8,975 nt of DNA from Crocinitomicaceae bacterium (GCA_003512365.1 DORI01000175.1:293-9267); one strand, 5' to 3'. Positions 1-6,816 are shown, counted from the first letter of the stretch. The notes: generated by a model from the sequence alone, not told the origin. Made by a program: numbers and translations.

Positions 1-247
1 TTGTAAGTTGATTGTCAATTGTTCGCCAATTGGGATGTATCCGAATGTTTTAGAAACTTTTGAATTCCCTTATGACAGTTTATCGGATGATCACCTCGTG
101 ATTGATTTAATTTATAATCCTGAAGAAACTAATTTTCTACGAGAAGCAAAAAAACGAGGAGCTTGCACGATGAATGGTGAAAGCATGTTGAAACATCAAG
201 CCCTGGCGAGCTGGGATATTTGGCAGAGAATTAGAAAGGATTCCTAG
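1..247 (+). CDS. aroE: Shikimate dehydrogenase (NADP+), C-terminal part, 5' end outside window
   Basis: This is the C-terminal ~80 residues of shikimate dehydrogenase, which reduces 3-dehydroshikimate to shikimate with NADPH in aromatic amino acid synthesis. The frame is open from base 2, so the gene starts before the window; the TTG at base 8 is an internal leucine codon, not a start. Visible family signatures are the NADP-domain segment NCSPIGMYPN, then VIDLIYNPEETNFLREAKKR, then the closing helix block NGESMLKHQALASWDIW, whose Gln-Ala region contributes to the substrate/cofactor cleft in the family. The order and spacing match the normal AroE C-terminus, and the stop codon at 245-247 is in the usual place. 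An 87-bp gap separates it from holA. The identification is secure; only the missing N-terminal catalytic domain cannot be checked. Confidence 0.93.
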   Translation, partial: CKLIVNCSPIGMYPNVLETFEFPYDSLSDDHLVIDLIYNPEETNFLREAKKRGACTMNGESMLKHQALASWDIWQRIRKDS

Positions 248-322
248 TTCGATAAGTACAGAGAACTATTATTGTGCGAATATTTGAAATCAGTTTTCTT
301 TAGAAATGATGGATGAAATTTA

Positions 323-330
323 TATTTTTG
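323..330 (+). promoter_or_regulatory. Putative -7 box TATTTTTG directly before holA
   Basis: TATTTTTG matches the Bacteroidota primary-sigma -7 consensus TAnnTTTG at all six fixed positions. It ends four bases before the holA ATG at 335, which would place transcription initiation at or very near the start codon. No clear TTG -33 element lies 16-23 bases upstream, only a T-rich stretch around 294-301, so this is a half-supported promoter. Confidence 0.4.
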
Positions 331-334
331 ATCT

Positions 335-1333
335 ATGGATGTCAAAGAGATTATAAAAAAAATTAAGGCAGGAGACCTAGGTAAAGTTTACTTACTTCAT
401 GGGGAAGAACCTTATTATATAGATCTTGTTTGCGACGCAATAATTCAACATGCTATTCCCGAACATGAGCGCGACTTTAACCAAACCATTTTATATGGAA
501 AAGACGCCGAATTGTTATCGCTTTTAAGTGAATTAAAATCCTATCCGATGATGGCCGAACGTCGCGTTGTTGTGTTGAAAGAAGCTCAAGATTTCAAACA
601 ACTTGACGACCTCGAATCTTATTTTGAACAGCCTAATGATTCCACCATTTTTGTTATCTGTCATAAATACAAGTCTATCGATGCTAGGAAAAAAATAGTT
701 AAAGCTGCGCAAAAAGAAGGGATACTTTTAAAATCGGAAAAAGTTAGGGAATATCAACTTTCCGAATGGATTCAACGCTATGTGAAAGGAATAGGCTATG
801 ATATAACCTCCAAAGCTGCGATGTTATTAGCTGAGTTTTTAGGAAATGATTTAAGCCGAATTGTCAATGAATTAGAGAAATTGTCAATTATAATTGAAAA
901 AGGCACCACCATTAACGACATCCATGTGGAGGAAAATATAGGAATTTCCAAAGATTACAATGCCTTTGAGTTGACAAACGCAGTAGCAAAAAAAGATTCA
1001 GTTAAGGCGATGAAAATTGTACAATATTTTGAATATAACCCAAAAGCCTTTGAGTTTCCTAATGTGGTTTCTGCACTTTTTAAGCATTTTTCTCAGTTGA
1101 TGCGGATTCATTTTTTTCCTGTTAAAACAAAAGATGCACTGGCCCAACAATTGGGATTACATCAATTTGTGGTGGGAGAATTGCTCATTTCAAAAAATCT
1201 TTACGACCCTAAGAAGATTGCATCTGTTGTGGCACTCCTTCATGAATACGATTTAAAATCTAAAGGAGTAGGAAGTGCAAACACAACAAGTCCAGAGCTT
1301 TTGAGAGAACTTGTTTTTCAAATTATACATTAA
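335..1333 (+). CDS. holA: DNA polymerase III delta subunit
   Basis: HolA is the wrench subunit of the clamp loader. It binds the beta clamp, opens it, and works with delta' and tau/gamma to load it on primed DNA. The 332-residue length fits the family (about 340). The N-terminal AAA+-like domain shows GKVYLLHGEEPYYID at residues 16-30, typical of delta. The middle helical domain shows LLAEFLGNDLSRIVNELEKL at about 164-183, and the remaining ~120 residues are the helical collar domain. As is usual for delta, no Walker A ATPase motif is seen. The ATG at 335 is the only good start: an in-frame TGA lies at 329-331 and the next methionine is deep inside the domain. The stop overlaps the rsmE start (TAATG), so the two genes are probably co-transcribed. 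Confidence 0.95.
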   Translation: MDVKEIIKKIKAGDLGKVYLLHGEEPYYIDLVCDAIIQHAIPEHERDFNQTILYGKDAELLSLLSELKSYPMMAERRVVVLKEAQDFKQLDDLESYFEQPNDSTIFVICHKYKSIDARKKIVKAAQKEGILLKSEKVREYQLSEWIQRYVKGIGYDITSKAAMLLAEFLGNDLSRIVNELEKLSIIIEKGTTINDIHVEENIGISKDYNAFELTNAVAKKDSVKAMKIVQYFEYNPKAFEFPNVVSALFKHFSQLMRIHFFPVKTKDALAQQLGLHQFVVGELLISKNLYDPKKIASVVALLHEYDLKSKGVGSANTTSPELLRELVFQIIH

Positions 1334-2010
1334 TGGCGCAGTTTTACATTCCCAATCTTTCGGAAAATGACAAAGTTATTGAGTTAAACGAAGAAGAATC
1401 TAAGCATAGTGTTCGTGTTTTACGCTTAGGTATAGGCGATACTTTAACTTTATTAAACGGAAAGGGTTTGAGTGCACATGGAAAAATTGTGGATGCACAT
1501 CCAAAAAAGTGTAAAGTTCAAGTAGATTCATATAACGTTCACGCAAAAACTAAGGAAATTCATATTGCTGTTTGCCCAACAAAGAGTATAGATCGTATCG
1601 AATGGTTTGTTGAAAAAGCAGTGGAATTAGGACTCACAAAACTAACATTCCTCCTTTCTAAAAACAGCGAGCGAACCCAAATCAAAATGGAAAGATTGGA
1701 GAAAATTGCAGTTGCGGCTATGAAACAGTCAAAGCGTTTTTATCTTCCGGAAATTGAATGGAGCAAAGATGTAAGTTCTTTTGTTTCAGAATATCAAAAT
1801 GGGTTCATTGCTCATTGCTATCCGGGTGATAAAGTTTCGTCGGAATCAGACAATCTTGATAACCCTATTTTGATTGGTCCAGAGGGTGATTTTACCGTCG
1901 AAGAAGTTGAAATTGCTCTCAAAAATGGTTATCGTGGACTCGATTTAGGTGAATTTCGATTGAGAACCGAAACGGCAGCACTTACTGCGGTTTTTTGTTT
2001 GCGTAAATAA
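1333..2010 (+). CDS. rsmE: 16S rRNA (uracil(1498)-N(3))-methyltransferase
   Basis: RsmE is a SPOUT-fold, SAM-dependent enzyme that methylates N3 of U1498 in helix 44 of 16S rRNA within the assembled 30S subunit. At 225 residues it is slightly shorter than the E. coli protein (243). The N-terminal PUA-like RNA-binding part shows ESKHSVRVLRLGIGD at residues 22-36. The SPOUT domain shows IDRIEWFVEKAVELG (86-100), AMKQSKRFYLPEI (129-141), and the two knot motifs LIGPEGDFTVEE (180-191) and LGEFRLRTETAALTA (205-219), which form the SAM pocket in this family. The ATG overlaps the last base of the holA stop codon, so translation is probably coupled. No terminator is evident after its stop; a new promoter-like site follows at 2028-2054. 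Confidence 0.95.
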   Translation: MAQFYIPNLSENDKVIELNEEESKHSVRVLRLGIGDTLTLLNGKGLSAHGKIVDAHPKKCKVQVDSYNVHAKTKEIHIAVCPTKSIDRIEWFVEKAVELGLTKLTFLLSKNSERTQIKMERLEKIAVAAMKQSKRFYLPEIEWSKDVSSFVSEYQNGFIAHCYPGDKVSSESDNLDNPILIGPEGDFTVEEVEIALKNGYRGLDLGEFRLRTETAALTAVFCLRK

Positions 2011-2027
2011 ACAATACGCCACTATAA

Positions 2028-2054
2028 TTGTTAGGTCTTTATTGCGTAATTTTG
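2028..2054 (+). promoter_or_regulatory. Putative Bacteroidota-type promoter of the ferredoxin-NADP reductase gene
   Basis: A TTG at 2028-2030 (-33 element) is followed after 16 bases by TAATTTTG at 2047-2054, a perfect TAnnTTTG -7 box. The spacing is just under the 17-23 reported for flavobacteria. Initiation would fall near 2059-2061, giving a leader of about 20 bases ending in an A-rich tract before the ATG at 2079, a common translation-start context in this phylum. Confidence 0.55.
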
Positions 2055-2078
2055 CAGCGCTTTTTTTAATACAAAAAA

Positions 2079-3089
2079 ATGATTCAAACAGATATTATTA
2101 TAATTGGAGCGGGTCCTGTGGGCTTATTCACAGTTTTTGAAGCCGGTTTACTAAAGCTTCGATGTCATTTAATAGATTCACTTCCCCAACCTGGAGGTCA
2201 GTGTTCGGAGATCTATCCCAAAAAGCCAATTTATGATATCCCTGGTTTCCCGGAAATTTTAGCTGGAGATTTAGTGGACAACTTAATGAAGCAAGCTGAG
2301 CCATTCAAACCAGGTTTTACCTTAGGAGAAGCGGCAAATACCATTGAAAAGAATGCGGATGGTAAATTTGTGGTTACTACGGTTAAAGGAACAAAACATG
2401 AAGCTCCAATCGTGATTATTGCGGGAGGACTGGGTGTTTTTGAACCGAGAAAACCACCAATTGAAAATATTGTAGATTTTGAAGATAAAGGCGTCGAATA
2501 TATTATTAAAGATCCTGCGTTTTATCAAGACAAAAAGTGTGTAATTGCTGGAGGTGGAGATTCCGCGTTAGACTGGTCGATTTTTTTAGCAGAAAACAAC
2601 ATTGCGAAGGAAGTAGTATTGGTACACAGAAGCAGTTCGTTTAGAGGGCATTTAGACTCTGTCCAAAAGGTAATCAACATGGCGGATGAAGGAAAAATCA
2701 AATTAGTTACGGAAGCAGAAGTAACCGGTCTCTCAGGAAATGGAAAGTTAAATGCTGTCCATATCACACATCAGGTAAATGGAGAAATGGTTCATGAAAC
2801 CGATCACTTTATTCCATTGTTTGGTTTAAAACCGAGCCTTGGACCAATTGCTGATTGGGGATTAGAAATAGAAAAGAGTGCTATAAAAGTTGATACGCTA
2901 GACTACTCAACAAATATTCCAGGAATTTATGCTGTAGGGGATGTAAATACCTATGAAAACAAACTCAAGCTTATCCTTTGTGGTTTCCATGAAGGAACCT
3001 TAGCAGTACAGTCAGCATTTGCTAGAATTCACCCAGAAAAGAAAAATGTATTGAAGTATACCACCGTCAACGGAGTTCAAGGGTTTTAA
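2079..3089 (+). CDS. Thioredoxin-reductase-like ferredoxin/flavodoxin--NADP+ reductase
   Basis: This flavoprotein transfers electrons between NADPH and ferredoxin or flavodoxin. The N-terminal FAD-binding Rossmann motif is GAGPVG (residues 10-15), followed by GGQCSEIYPKKPIYDIPGFP at 39-58, a hallmark of the TrxR-like FNR family. The NADPH domain carries GGGDSALDW at 158-166 and the 2'-phosphate-binding VHRSSSFRG at 182-190. The second FAD motif is YAVGDV at 284-289. The redox-active CxxC that thioredoxin reductase carries just before its NADPH motif is absent, so thioredoxin reductase itself is unlikely. The 336-residue length and the C-terminal YTTVNGV segment fit YumC-type FNRs, which extend past the TrxR end to stack on the flavin. 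It is probably transcribed from its own promoter; its neighbours are not obviously related in function. Confidence 0.93.
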   Translation: MIQTDIIIIGAGPVGLFTVFEAGLLKLRCHLIDSLPQPGGQCSEIYPKKPIYDIPGFPEILAGDLVDNLMKQAEPFKPGFTLGEAANTIEKNADGKFVVTTVKGTKHEAPIVIIAGGLGVFEPRKPPIENIVDFEDKGVEYIIKDPAFYQDKKCVIAGGGDSALDWSIFLAENNIAKEVVLVHRSSSFRGHLDSVQKVINMADEGKIKLVTEAEVTGLSGNGKLNAVHITHQVNGEMVHETDHFIPLFGLKPSLGPIADWGLEIEKSAIKVDTLDYSTNIPGIYAVGDVNTYENKLKLILCGFHEGTLAVQSAFARIHPEKKNVLKYTTVNGVQGF

Positions 3090-3104
3090 GTTCAAGATTT
3101 TCAT

Positions 3105-3112
3105 TAGTTTTG
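3105..3112 (+). promoter_or_regulatory. Putative -7 box TAGTTTTG directly before the histidine kinase gene
   Basis: TAGTTTTG fits TAnnTTTG at all fixed positions and ends four bases before the kinase ATG at 3117, the same spacing as before holA. There is no TTG at the expected -33 distance, only TTTT at 3084-3087, 17 bases upstream. The gap to the preceding gene is just 27 bp, so read-through from 2054 is also possible. Confidence 0.4.
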
Positions 3113-3116
3113 ATAC

Positions 3117-4457
3117 ATGAGTCGTAAGACGATTTATGCCGTAGTCATTTTAGGGTTACTTTCGTTGACCAGCATTCTTGTTGTTCAATTGATTTGGGTA
3201 AAGAAAACACTTGAAATCCAAGAAAACGACATTGCTATTCAGAATAAAGAAGACAGTTTAAATGCTCGAGATTTTAACTACAACACTGTACGCGCATTAC
3301 AGAATGTTGCCAAAACGATTCAAACGAATGCCAAAGATCCAATTGATTTGTACGGCGCCGTGAAAAAAATAAACGAAAATCAGTATACGGTAGACATCAC
3401 GGAAGAACTTCAGCCTTACTATTTAGAGACTTTACTCAAAAAGTCTTTTTATGCGCAAAACATCGACCAAGATTTCGTCTATGGAATATACGACTGTTTT
3501 CTTGACACGATTTACCTAAGTAAACTCATCGAATTTAAGGGTGATTCAATCTACGAAACGACAAAAGAACAGACCATAAATCTTACGGCAAAGGATTTGA
3601 ACTTGAAAAAAGACGGTCATTACTTTACGGTTTATTTTCCAAGTTTGAACAATAAGTCTATCGAAGCCGCTCAATTTTTTTCTCCATGGTTATACATTAC
3701 AGCCATTGTTATTTTAGTGGTGGTGTTTTTTGCTTACAGTTTGGTAATTATCATCCGACAAAAAAGACTTTCTGAAGTTAAAACAGATTTTATAAACAAC
3801 ATGACGCATGAATTGAAAACACCTATTTCTACCATTAGTCTGTCCAGTGAAATGTTGATGCGAAGCGAAGAAGCTGATCTTGAGAAGATAAAGCGATACG
3901 CTGGAATAATTTATAAAGAGAATAAAAGACTAGAAAATCAAGTGGAACGCGTATTGAATGTGGCCAAACTTGATAGAGATCAAGTAGTCTTGAAGAAAGA
4001 GGAGTTCAATATGCACGAGTTGTTGTTAGAAGTCAAGGAAAACTTTGAGTTTAATCACCTTGCAAATGGTGGGCAGGTACTTTTGGATTTTCAAGGCACT
4101 CAATTTTCTATTCAAGCGGATCCGGTTCACATGACCAATGTGATTTATAATTTACTCGACAACGCAGCTAAATATTGTGAAGAAACGCCTCTCATTAAAA
4201 TTACCACGCGAAATGAGCGTAGTAAATTAATGGTTATAATTGAAGACAACGGAATCGGTATCAAAAGAGAAAACCTGGGAATGATATTCGATAAATTTTA
4301 TCGTGTTCCAACAGGTAACCTACACAATGTAAAAGGATTTGGTCTCGGTCTATACTACGTTAAGTTGATTATTGACGCGCATCACGGAAAAATAGAGGTC
4401 AGGAGTTCCCTTGGTAAAGGCACTACTTTTTTGATCTCTTTACCTTTGTCAACCTAG
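3117..4457 (+). CDS. Membrane sensor histidine kinase (two TM segments, HisKA/HATPase)
   Basis: This is a 446-residue two-component sensor kinase. A transmembrane helix spans about residues 6-28. An extracytoplasmic sensor region follows at about 29-190, and a second helix lies at about 191-213. No HAMP domain separates it from the dimerisation domain, which carries the H-box NNMTHELKTP with phospho-acceptor H231. The ATPase domain has the N-box NVIYNLLDNAAKY (341-353), G1 DNGIGI (377-382), F-box FDKFYR (391-396) and G2 GFGLGL (407-412), all intact, so it should be active. The sensor region resembles the poorly defined periplasmic domains common in Bacteroidota kinases and matches no ligand-binding family I recognise. 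ATG 3117 is fixed by an in-frame TGA at 3111-3113 and by the need for the first helix. No response regulator is adjacent: the next gene is antisense and overlaps the last 35 bases. Confidence 0.95.
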   Translation: MSRKTIYAVVILGLLSLTSILVVQLIWVKKTLEIQENDIAIQNKEDSLNARDFNYNTVRALQNVAKTIQTNAKDPIDLYGAVKKINENQYTVDITEELQPYYLETLLKKSFYAQNIDQDFVYGIYDCFLDTIYLSKLIEFKGDSIYETTKEQTINLTAKDLNLKKDGHYFTVYFPSLNNKSIEAAQFFSPWLYITAIVILVVVFFAYSLVIIIRQKRLSEVKTDFINNMTHELKTPISTISLSSEMLMRSEEADLEKIKRYAGIIYKENKRLENQVERVLNVAKLDRDQVVLKKEEFNMHELLLEVKENFEFNHLANGGQVLLDFQGTQFSIQADPVHMTNVIYNLLDNAAKYCEETPLIKITTRNERSKLMVIIEDNGIGIKRENLGMIFDKFYRVPTGNLHNVKGFGLGLYYVKLIIDAHHGKIEVRSSLGKGTTFLISLPLST

Positions 4458-4812
4458 CATTTGGTTGAGGGCTTCGTCCAAAACGAATCATGGCTTTATT
4501 TTTTTTATTCAGTGTGATTTTTTCCGGTATCGAAAGCCCTTCAATAGTGGCCAATATAATAATTTCCGTTTCAGTTGAGCTCAAGGACAGGTTCCCTTCA
4601 TAGCTTAACATTCCTATTTTCATCGAAATCTTCGATTTACTAAGCTCAACAGAAATAGATGTTTTAGCAATTTCAAGTGGTAAACTCCCATTAAAAACCT
4701 GATAGGAGGGGATCTCACCTTCGTAAGTTCCTCTGAATTTCTTCTTTATAGATTTTTGAGAATAACAAAAAGTAGCGACCAATAAAAACAAACTAACAAA
4801 CCATATTCTCAT
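4423..4812 (-). CDS. Small secreted protein of unknown function
   Basis: This encodes 129 residues. A clear signal peptide (Arg-2, hydrophobic core 4-15, polar end CYSQK) suggests export, with cleavage near residue 18-19; C16 lacks a convincing lipobox. The mature part is a probable beta-rich domain with alternating Ser/Ile/Glu segments, for example GTYEGEIPSYQV (28-39) and ISVELSKSKISMKIG (53-67), ending in RSPQPNARLTKV (113-124). This resembles small lipocalin-like or beta-sandwich secreted proteins of Bacteroidota, but I cannot name a family. The ATG at 4812 is the first usable start after an in-frame TAA at 4834-4836. Its last 35 bases overlap the end of the kinase gene on the other strand, so the basic tail KRSKK may be a by-product of that overlap. 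The signal peptide and protein-like composition argue that it is a real gene. Confidence 0.75.
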   Translation of the reverse strand: MRIWFVSLFLLVATFCYSQKSIKKKFRGTYEGEIPSYQVFNGSLPLEIAKTSISVELSKSKISMKIGMLSYEGNLSLSSTETEIIILATIEGLSIPEKITLNKKNKAMIRFGRSPQPNARLTKVKRSKK

Positions 4813-4816
4813 TGGA

Positions 4817-4824
4817 TAAAGATA
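4817..4824 (-). promoter_or_regulatory. Weak -7-like box TATCTTTA before the 4812 start
   Basis: On the minus strand TATCTTTA matches TAnnTTTG except for its last base and ends four bases before the ATG at 4812, repeating the spacing seen at holA and the kinase. No TTG lies at the expected -33 distance; a nearby TTG is too close. It is listed only because of the shared geometry. Confidence 0.22.
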
Positions 4825-4960
4825 GTCAATATTTTAGCTGTTAAGAACTAGAAGAACTTGTTTAAAAATTCAAACCATCAGCGATTAACATCTTAAAGAT
4901 AAAGGCTAATTTCGTAAGTGAATTCATAAGACGTTAGCATAGATAAAGAATACTGATCAA

Positions 4961-5755
4961 ATGAAACAATACCACGATTTACTTCAGCATATTTTGGACA
5001 ATGGGGTTAAAAAAGAAGACAGGACAGGAACCGGTACCCTTTCTGTATTTGGTTATCAGATGCGGTTTAATTTGGAAGATGGATTCCCTGTTTTAACAAC
5101 TAAGAAACTACATTTACGATCAATCATTCATGAATTGTTGTGGTTTTTAAAAGGAGAGACTAATATCAACTATTTAAAAGAAAACAATGTTTCAATTTGG
5201 GATGAATGGGCAGATAGTGAGGGAAATTTAGGTCCGGTTTATGGTTATCAATGGAGAAGCTGGCCTACTGCTGATGGTCGCCATATCGATCAAATTAAGC
5301 AAGTTGTGCACCAATTGAAAAACAATCCTGATTCAAGGCGAATTATTGTTTCTGCTTGGAACGTTGGCGAAATTGAAAACATGAAACTTCCTCCATGTCA
5401 CGCATTCTTTCAATTTTATGTGGCTGATGGAAAGTTAAGTTGTCAACTTTATCAACGCAGTGCCGACACTTTTCTTGGGGTTCCCTTCAATATTGCTTCT
5501 TATGCGCTACTCACCATGATGATGGCTCAAGTATGCGGATTAAAAGCGGGAGATTTTGTGCATACGCTTGGTGATGCTCATCTTTACCTGAATCACTTAG
5601 ACCAAGCGAAATTGCAGTTGTCGCGCGATTTTCGACCATTGCCACAAATGAAAATTAATCCTGATGTGACGGACATTTTTGAATTCAAATTTGAAGATTT
5701 CGAATTATTGAATTACGATCCACATCCACACATTAAAGCAGCTGTTGCGGTATGA
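4961..5755 (+). CDS. thyA: Thymidylate synthase
   Basis: ThyA converts dUMP and 5,10-methylene-THF to dTMP and dihydrofolate. The 264-residue length and residue numbering coincide with the E. coli enzyme: phosphate-binding R21, E58 in HELLWF, W80-D81, R126-R127 from the partner subunit, nucleophile C146 in LPPCHAFFQ, R166-S167-D169 in QRSAD, and N177, which recognises uracil. All are intact, so it should be a fully active homodimer. The C-terminus, which closes over the active site, reads IKAAVAV against the usual IKAPVAI, a mild change. It is preceded by a 148-bp region divergent from the 4423-4812 gene, in which I find no convincing TAnnTTTG promoter (TAATTTCG at 4907-4914 is one mismatch away, without a -33 partner). 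Its stop overlaps the start of folA (ATGA). Confidence 0.99.
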   Translation: MKQYHDLLQHILDNGVKKEDRTGTGTLSVFGYQMRFNLEDGFPVLTTKKLHLRSIIHELLWFLKGETNINYLKENNVSIWDEWADSEGNLGPVYGYQWRSWPTADGRHIDQIKQVVHQLKNNPDSRRIIVSAWNVGEIENMKLPPCHAFFQFYVADGKLSCQLYQRSADTFLGVPFNIASYALLTMMMAQVCGLKAGDFVHTLGDAHLYLNHLDQAKLQLSRDFRPLPQMKINPDVTDIFEFKFEDFELLNYDPHPHIKAAVAV

Positions 5756-6261
5756 TGAAAGTATCGCTAATAGTAGCCGTAGATTTGGAAAAAGGAATTG
5801 GCCGAGATAACGATTTAATGTGGCATCTTCCCGCAGATATGCAGTTCTTTAAGGAAACTACCAAAGGTCAAATTGTCGTTATGGGGAGAAAAAATTACGA
5901 TTCAATACCAGAAAAGTTCCGACCACTACCCGGCAGACAAAATGTAATCTTAACGCACAATCAATCATTTCAAGCGGAAGATTGCCTGGTATTCCATTCG
6001 TTGAACGATTGTTTTTCCCATTTTAAGAACGAAAACACGCGCACTATATTTATTATTGGTGGTGGTGAGGTTTACCGTTTAGCCTTAGCATCAGAACTCC
6101 TCCAGGAAATGTTTATTACAACAGTAAATAAGGTCTATGGAGCAGATACTTTTTTTCCTGATTTTGATGAATCTTTATGGGAGAAATCGAAGATAGGTTA
6201 CCATGAAGCGGATGATAAACACGAAGCGGATTTCACCTTTTGGCACTACAAGAAAAAGTAA
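5752..6261 (+). CDS. folA: Dihydrofolate reductase
   Basis: FolA reduces dihydrofolate to tetrahydrofolate with NADPH, recycling the DHF made by the adjacent ThyA. It has 169 residues. The substrate/Met20-loop region reads GIGRDNDLMWHLPADMQFFK (15-34), with proton-relay acid D29 equivalent to E. coli D27. The NADPH-binding segments are VVMGRKNYDSIP (43-54) and IIGGGEVY (100-107), followed by a normal DHFR C-terminal beta hairpin ending DFTFWHY. Two tandem ATG codons at 5752 and 5755 can both serve as start: the first overlaps the thyA stop as ATGA, the second begins just after it. Either implies translational coupling with thyA. Only seven bases separate its stop from that of the convergent 6269-6781 gene, with no terminator hairpin in between. 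Confidence 0.98.
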   Translation: MMKVSLIVAVDLEKGIGRDNDLMWHLPADMQFFKETTKGQIVVMGRKNYDSIPEKFRPLPGRQNVILTHNQSFQAEDCLVFHSLNDCFSHFKNENTRTIFIIGGGEVYRLALASELLQEMFITTVNKVYGADTFFPDFDESLWEKSKIGYHEADDKHEADFTFWHYKKK

Positions 6262-6268
6262 TGAACAA

Positions 6269-6781
6269 TCAGCGTGGTTTGGGTCCTGTATACCAGTAGC
6301 ACGGATTCAATCCAACAAAGCAAGCTTCTAATAATTCAATTTGAATTGATTTTTTAAATTCCTTTGCCGACTTTTCATAAATAGGCTTACTTTTCCAAAG
6401 TTCTATGGCAGCATCGTCTTTCAAGGTGTAACGCTTTGTATCAGAAAGCGAATATTTAGATTTTAATTCTGAAAGGCTCAAGAACTGATTCGCTAAAAAG
6501 ATGCGAATGTTGGATTTTTTTGGAATTTTACCTTTCCAATTTCCATTAGAATCAACGGTTATTTCCAAACAGTTCCATTTTCCGGAATAAACTTCATTTG
6601 TCTTTTGGTATTGAATAATCAGGCGTTGGTTTCCAAAGCTTTTTGTGGTTCCTGCAGCAATTTCGGGAGTTGGTTTTGCTCCTCCGCAATAAGGAGTTCG
6701 TACAGATAGGGTAAGACTTGTTTTCTGACCAAAAAGAACGATTGGAAGAATAATAATGCAGAGCAATACATAATTTCTCAT
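6269..6781 (-). CDS. Small secreted cysteine-containing protein of unknown function
   Basis: This encodes 170 residues with a strong signal peptide (hydrophobic core about 4-17, cleavage probably near FGQ at 17-19). The mature protein starts with a beta-strand and the motif RTPYCGGAKPTPEI (28-41), which I associate with small Bacteroidota secreted proteins carrying a transthyretin-like or carboxypeptidase-regulatory-like beta-sandwich. Next come QRLIIQYQ (52-59) and DSNGNWKGKIPKKSNIRIF (77-95), resembling a beta-sandwich edge. The tail is CFVGLNPCYWYTGPKPR (154-170). Mature cysteines are C32, C71, C154 and C161, which could form two disulfides after export. The gene starts 35 bp downstream of dxr on the same strand, so it may be co-transcribed; a one-mismatch -7 box (TAATTTTA, 6804-6811) could also serve it. 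Function unknown. Confidence 0.8.
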   Translation of the reverse strand: MRNYVLLCIIILPIVLFGQKTSLTLSVRTPYCGGAKPTPEIAAGTTKSFGNQRLIIQYQKTNEVYSGKWNCLEITVDSNGNWKGKIPKKSNIRIFLANQFLSLSELKSKYSLSDTKRYTLKDDAAIELWKSKPIYEKSAKEFKKSIQIELLEACFVGLNPCYWYTGPKPR

Positions 6782-6816
6782 GATACGTTTTTTGCTTTTG
6801 AACTAAAATTATACCT

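Noticed and set aside
1995..2020. Possible terminator hairpin at the rsmE end (TTGTTT/AAACAA and GCGTA/TACGC)
   Set aside because: The two short stems are mutually exclusive, weak and not followed by a U-tract, so no terminator can be supported.
1999..2049. Direct repeat TTGCGTAA at 1999-2006 and 2042-2049
   Set aside because: Eight bases repeated once in AT-rich DNA, one copy inside a coding end and the other overlapping the -7 box; it is probably chance.
2322..2767. Two minus-strand open frames (68 and 80 codons) opposite the ferredoxin-NADP reductase gene
   Set aside because: They are shadows of a well-supported coding gene, with low-complexity Phe/Ile/Asn or Ser-rich translations and no supporting signals.
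2079..3089. Thioredoxin reductase as the identity of the flavoprotein
   Set aside because: The CxxC redox motif is missing and the GGQCSEIYP and C-terminal YTTVNGV segments point to the ferredoxin/flavodoxin-NADP reductase family.
4961..6261. thyA-folA as a phage-derived or resistance cassette
   Set aside because: Both genes have normal full-length bacterial sequences and base composition like their neighbours, with no integrase, attachment site or repeats nearby.
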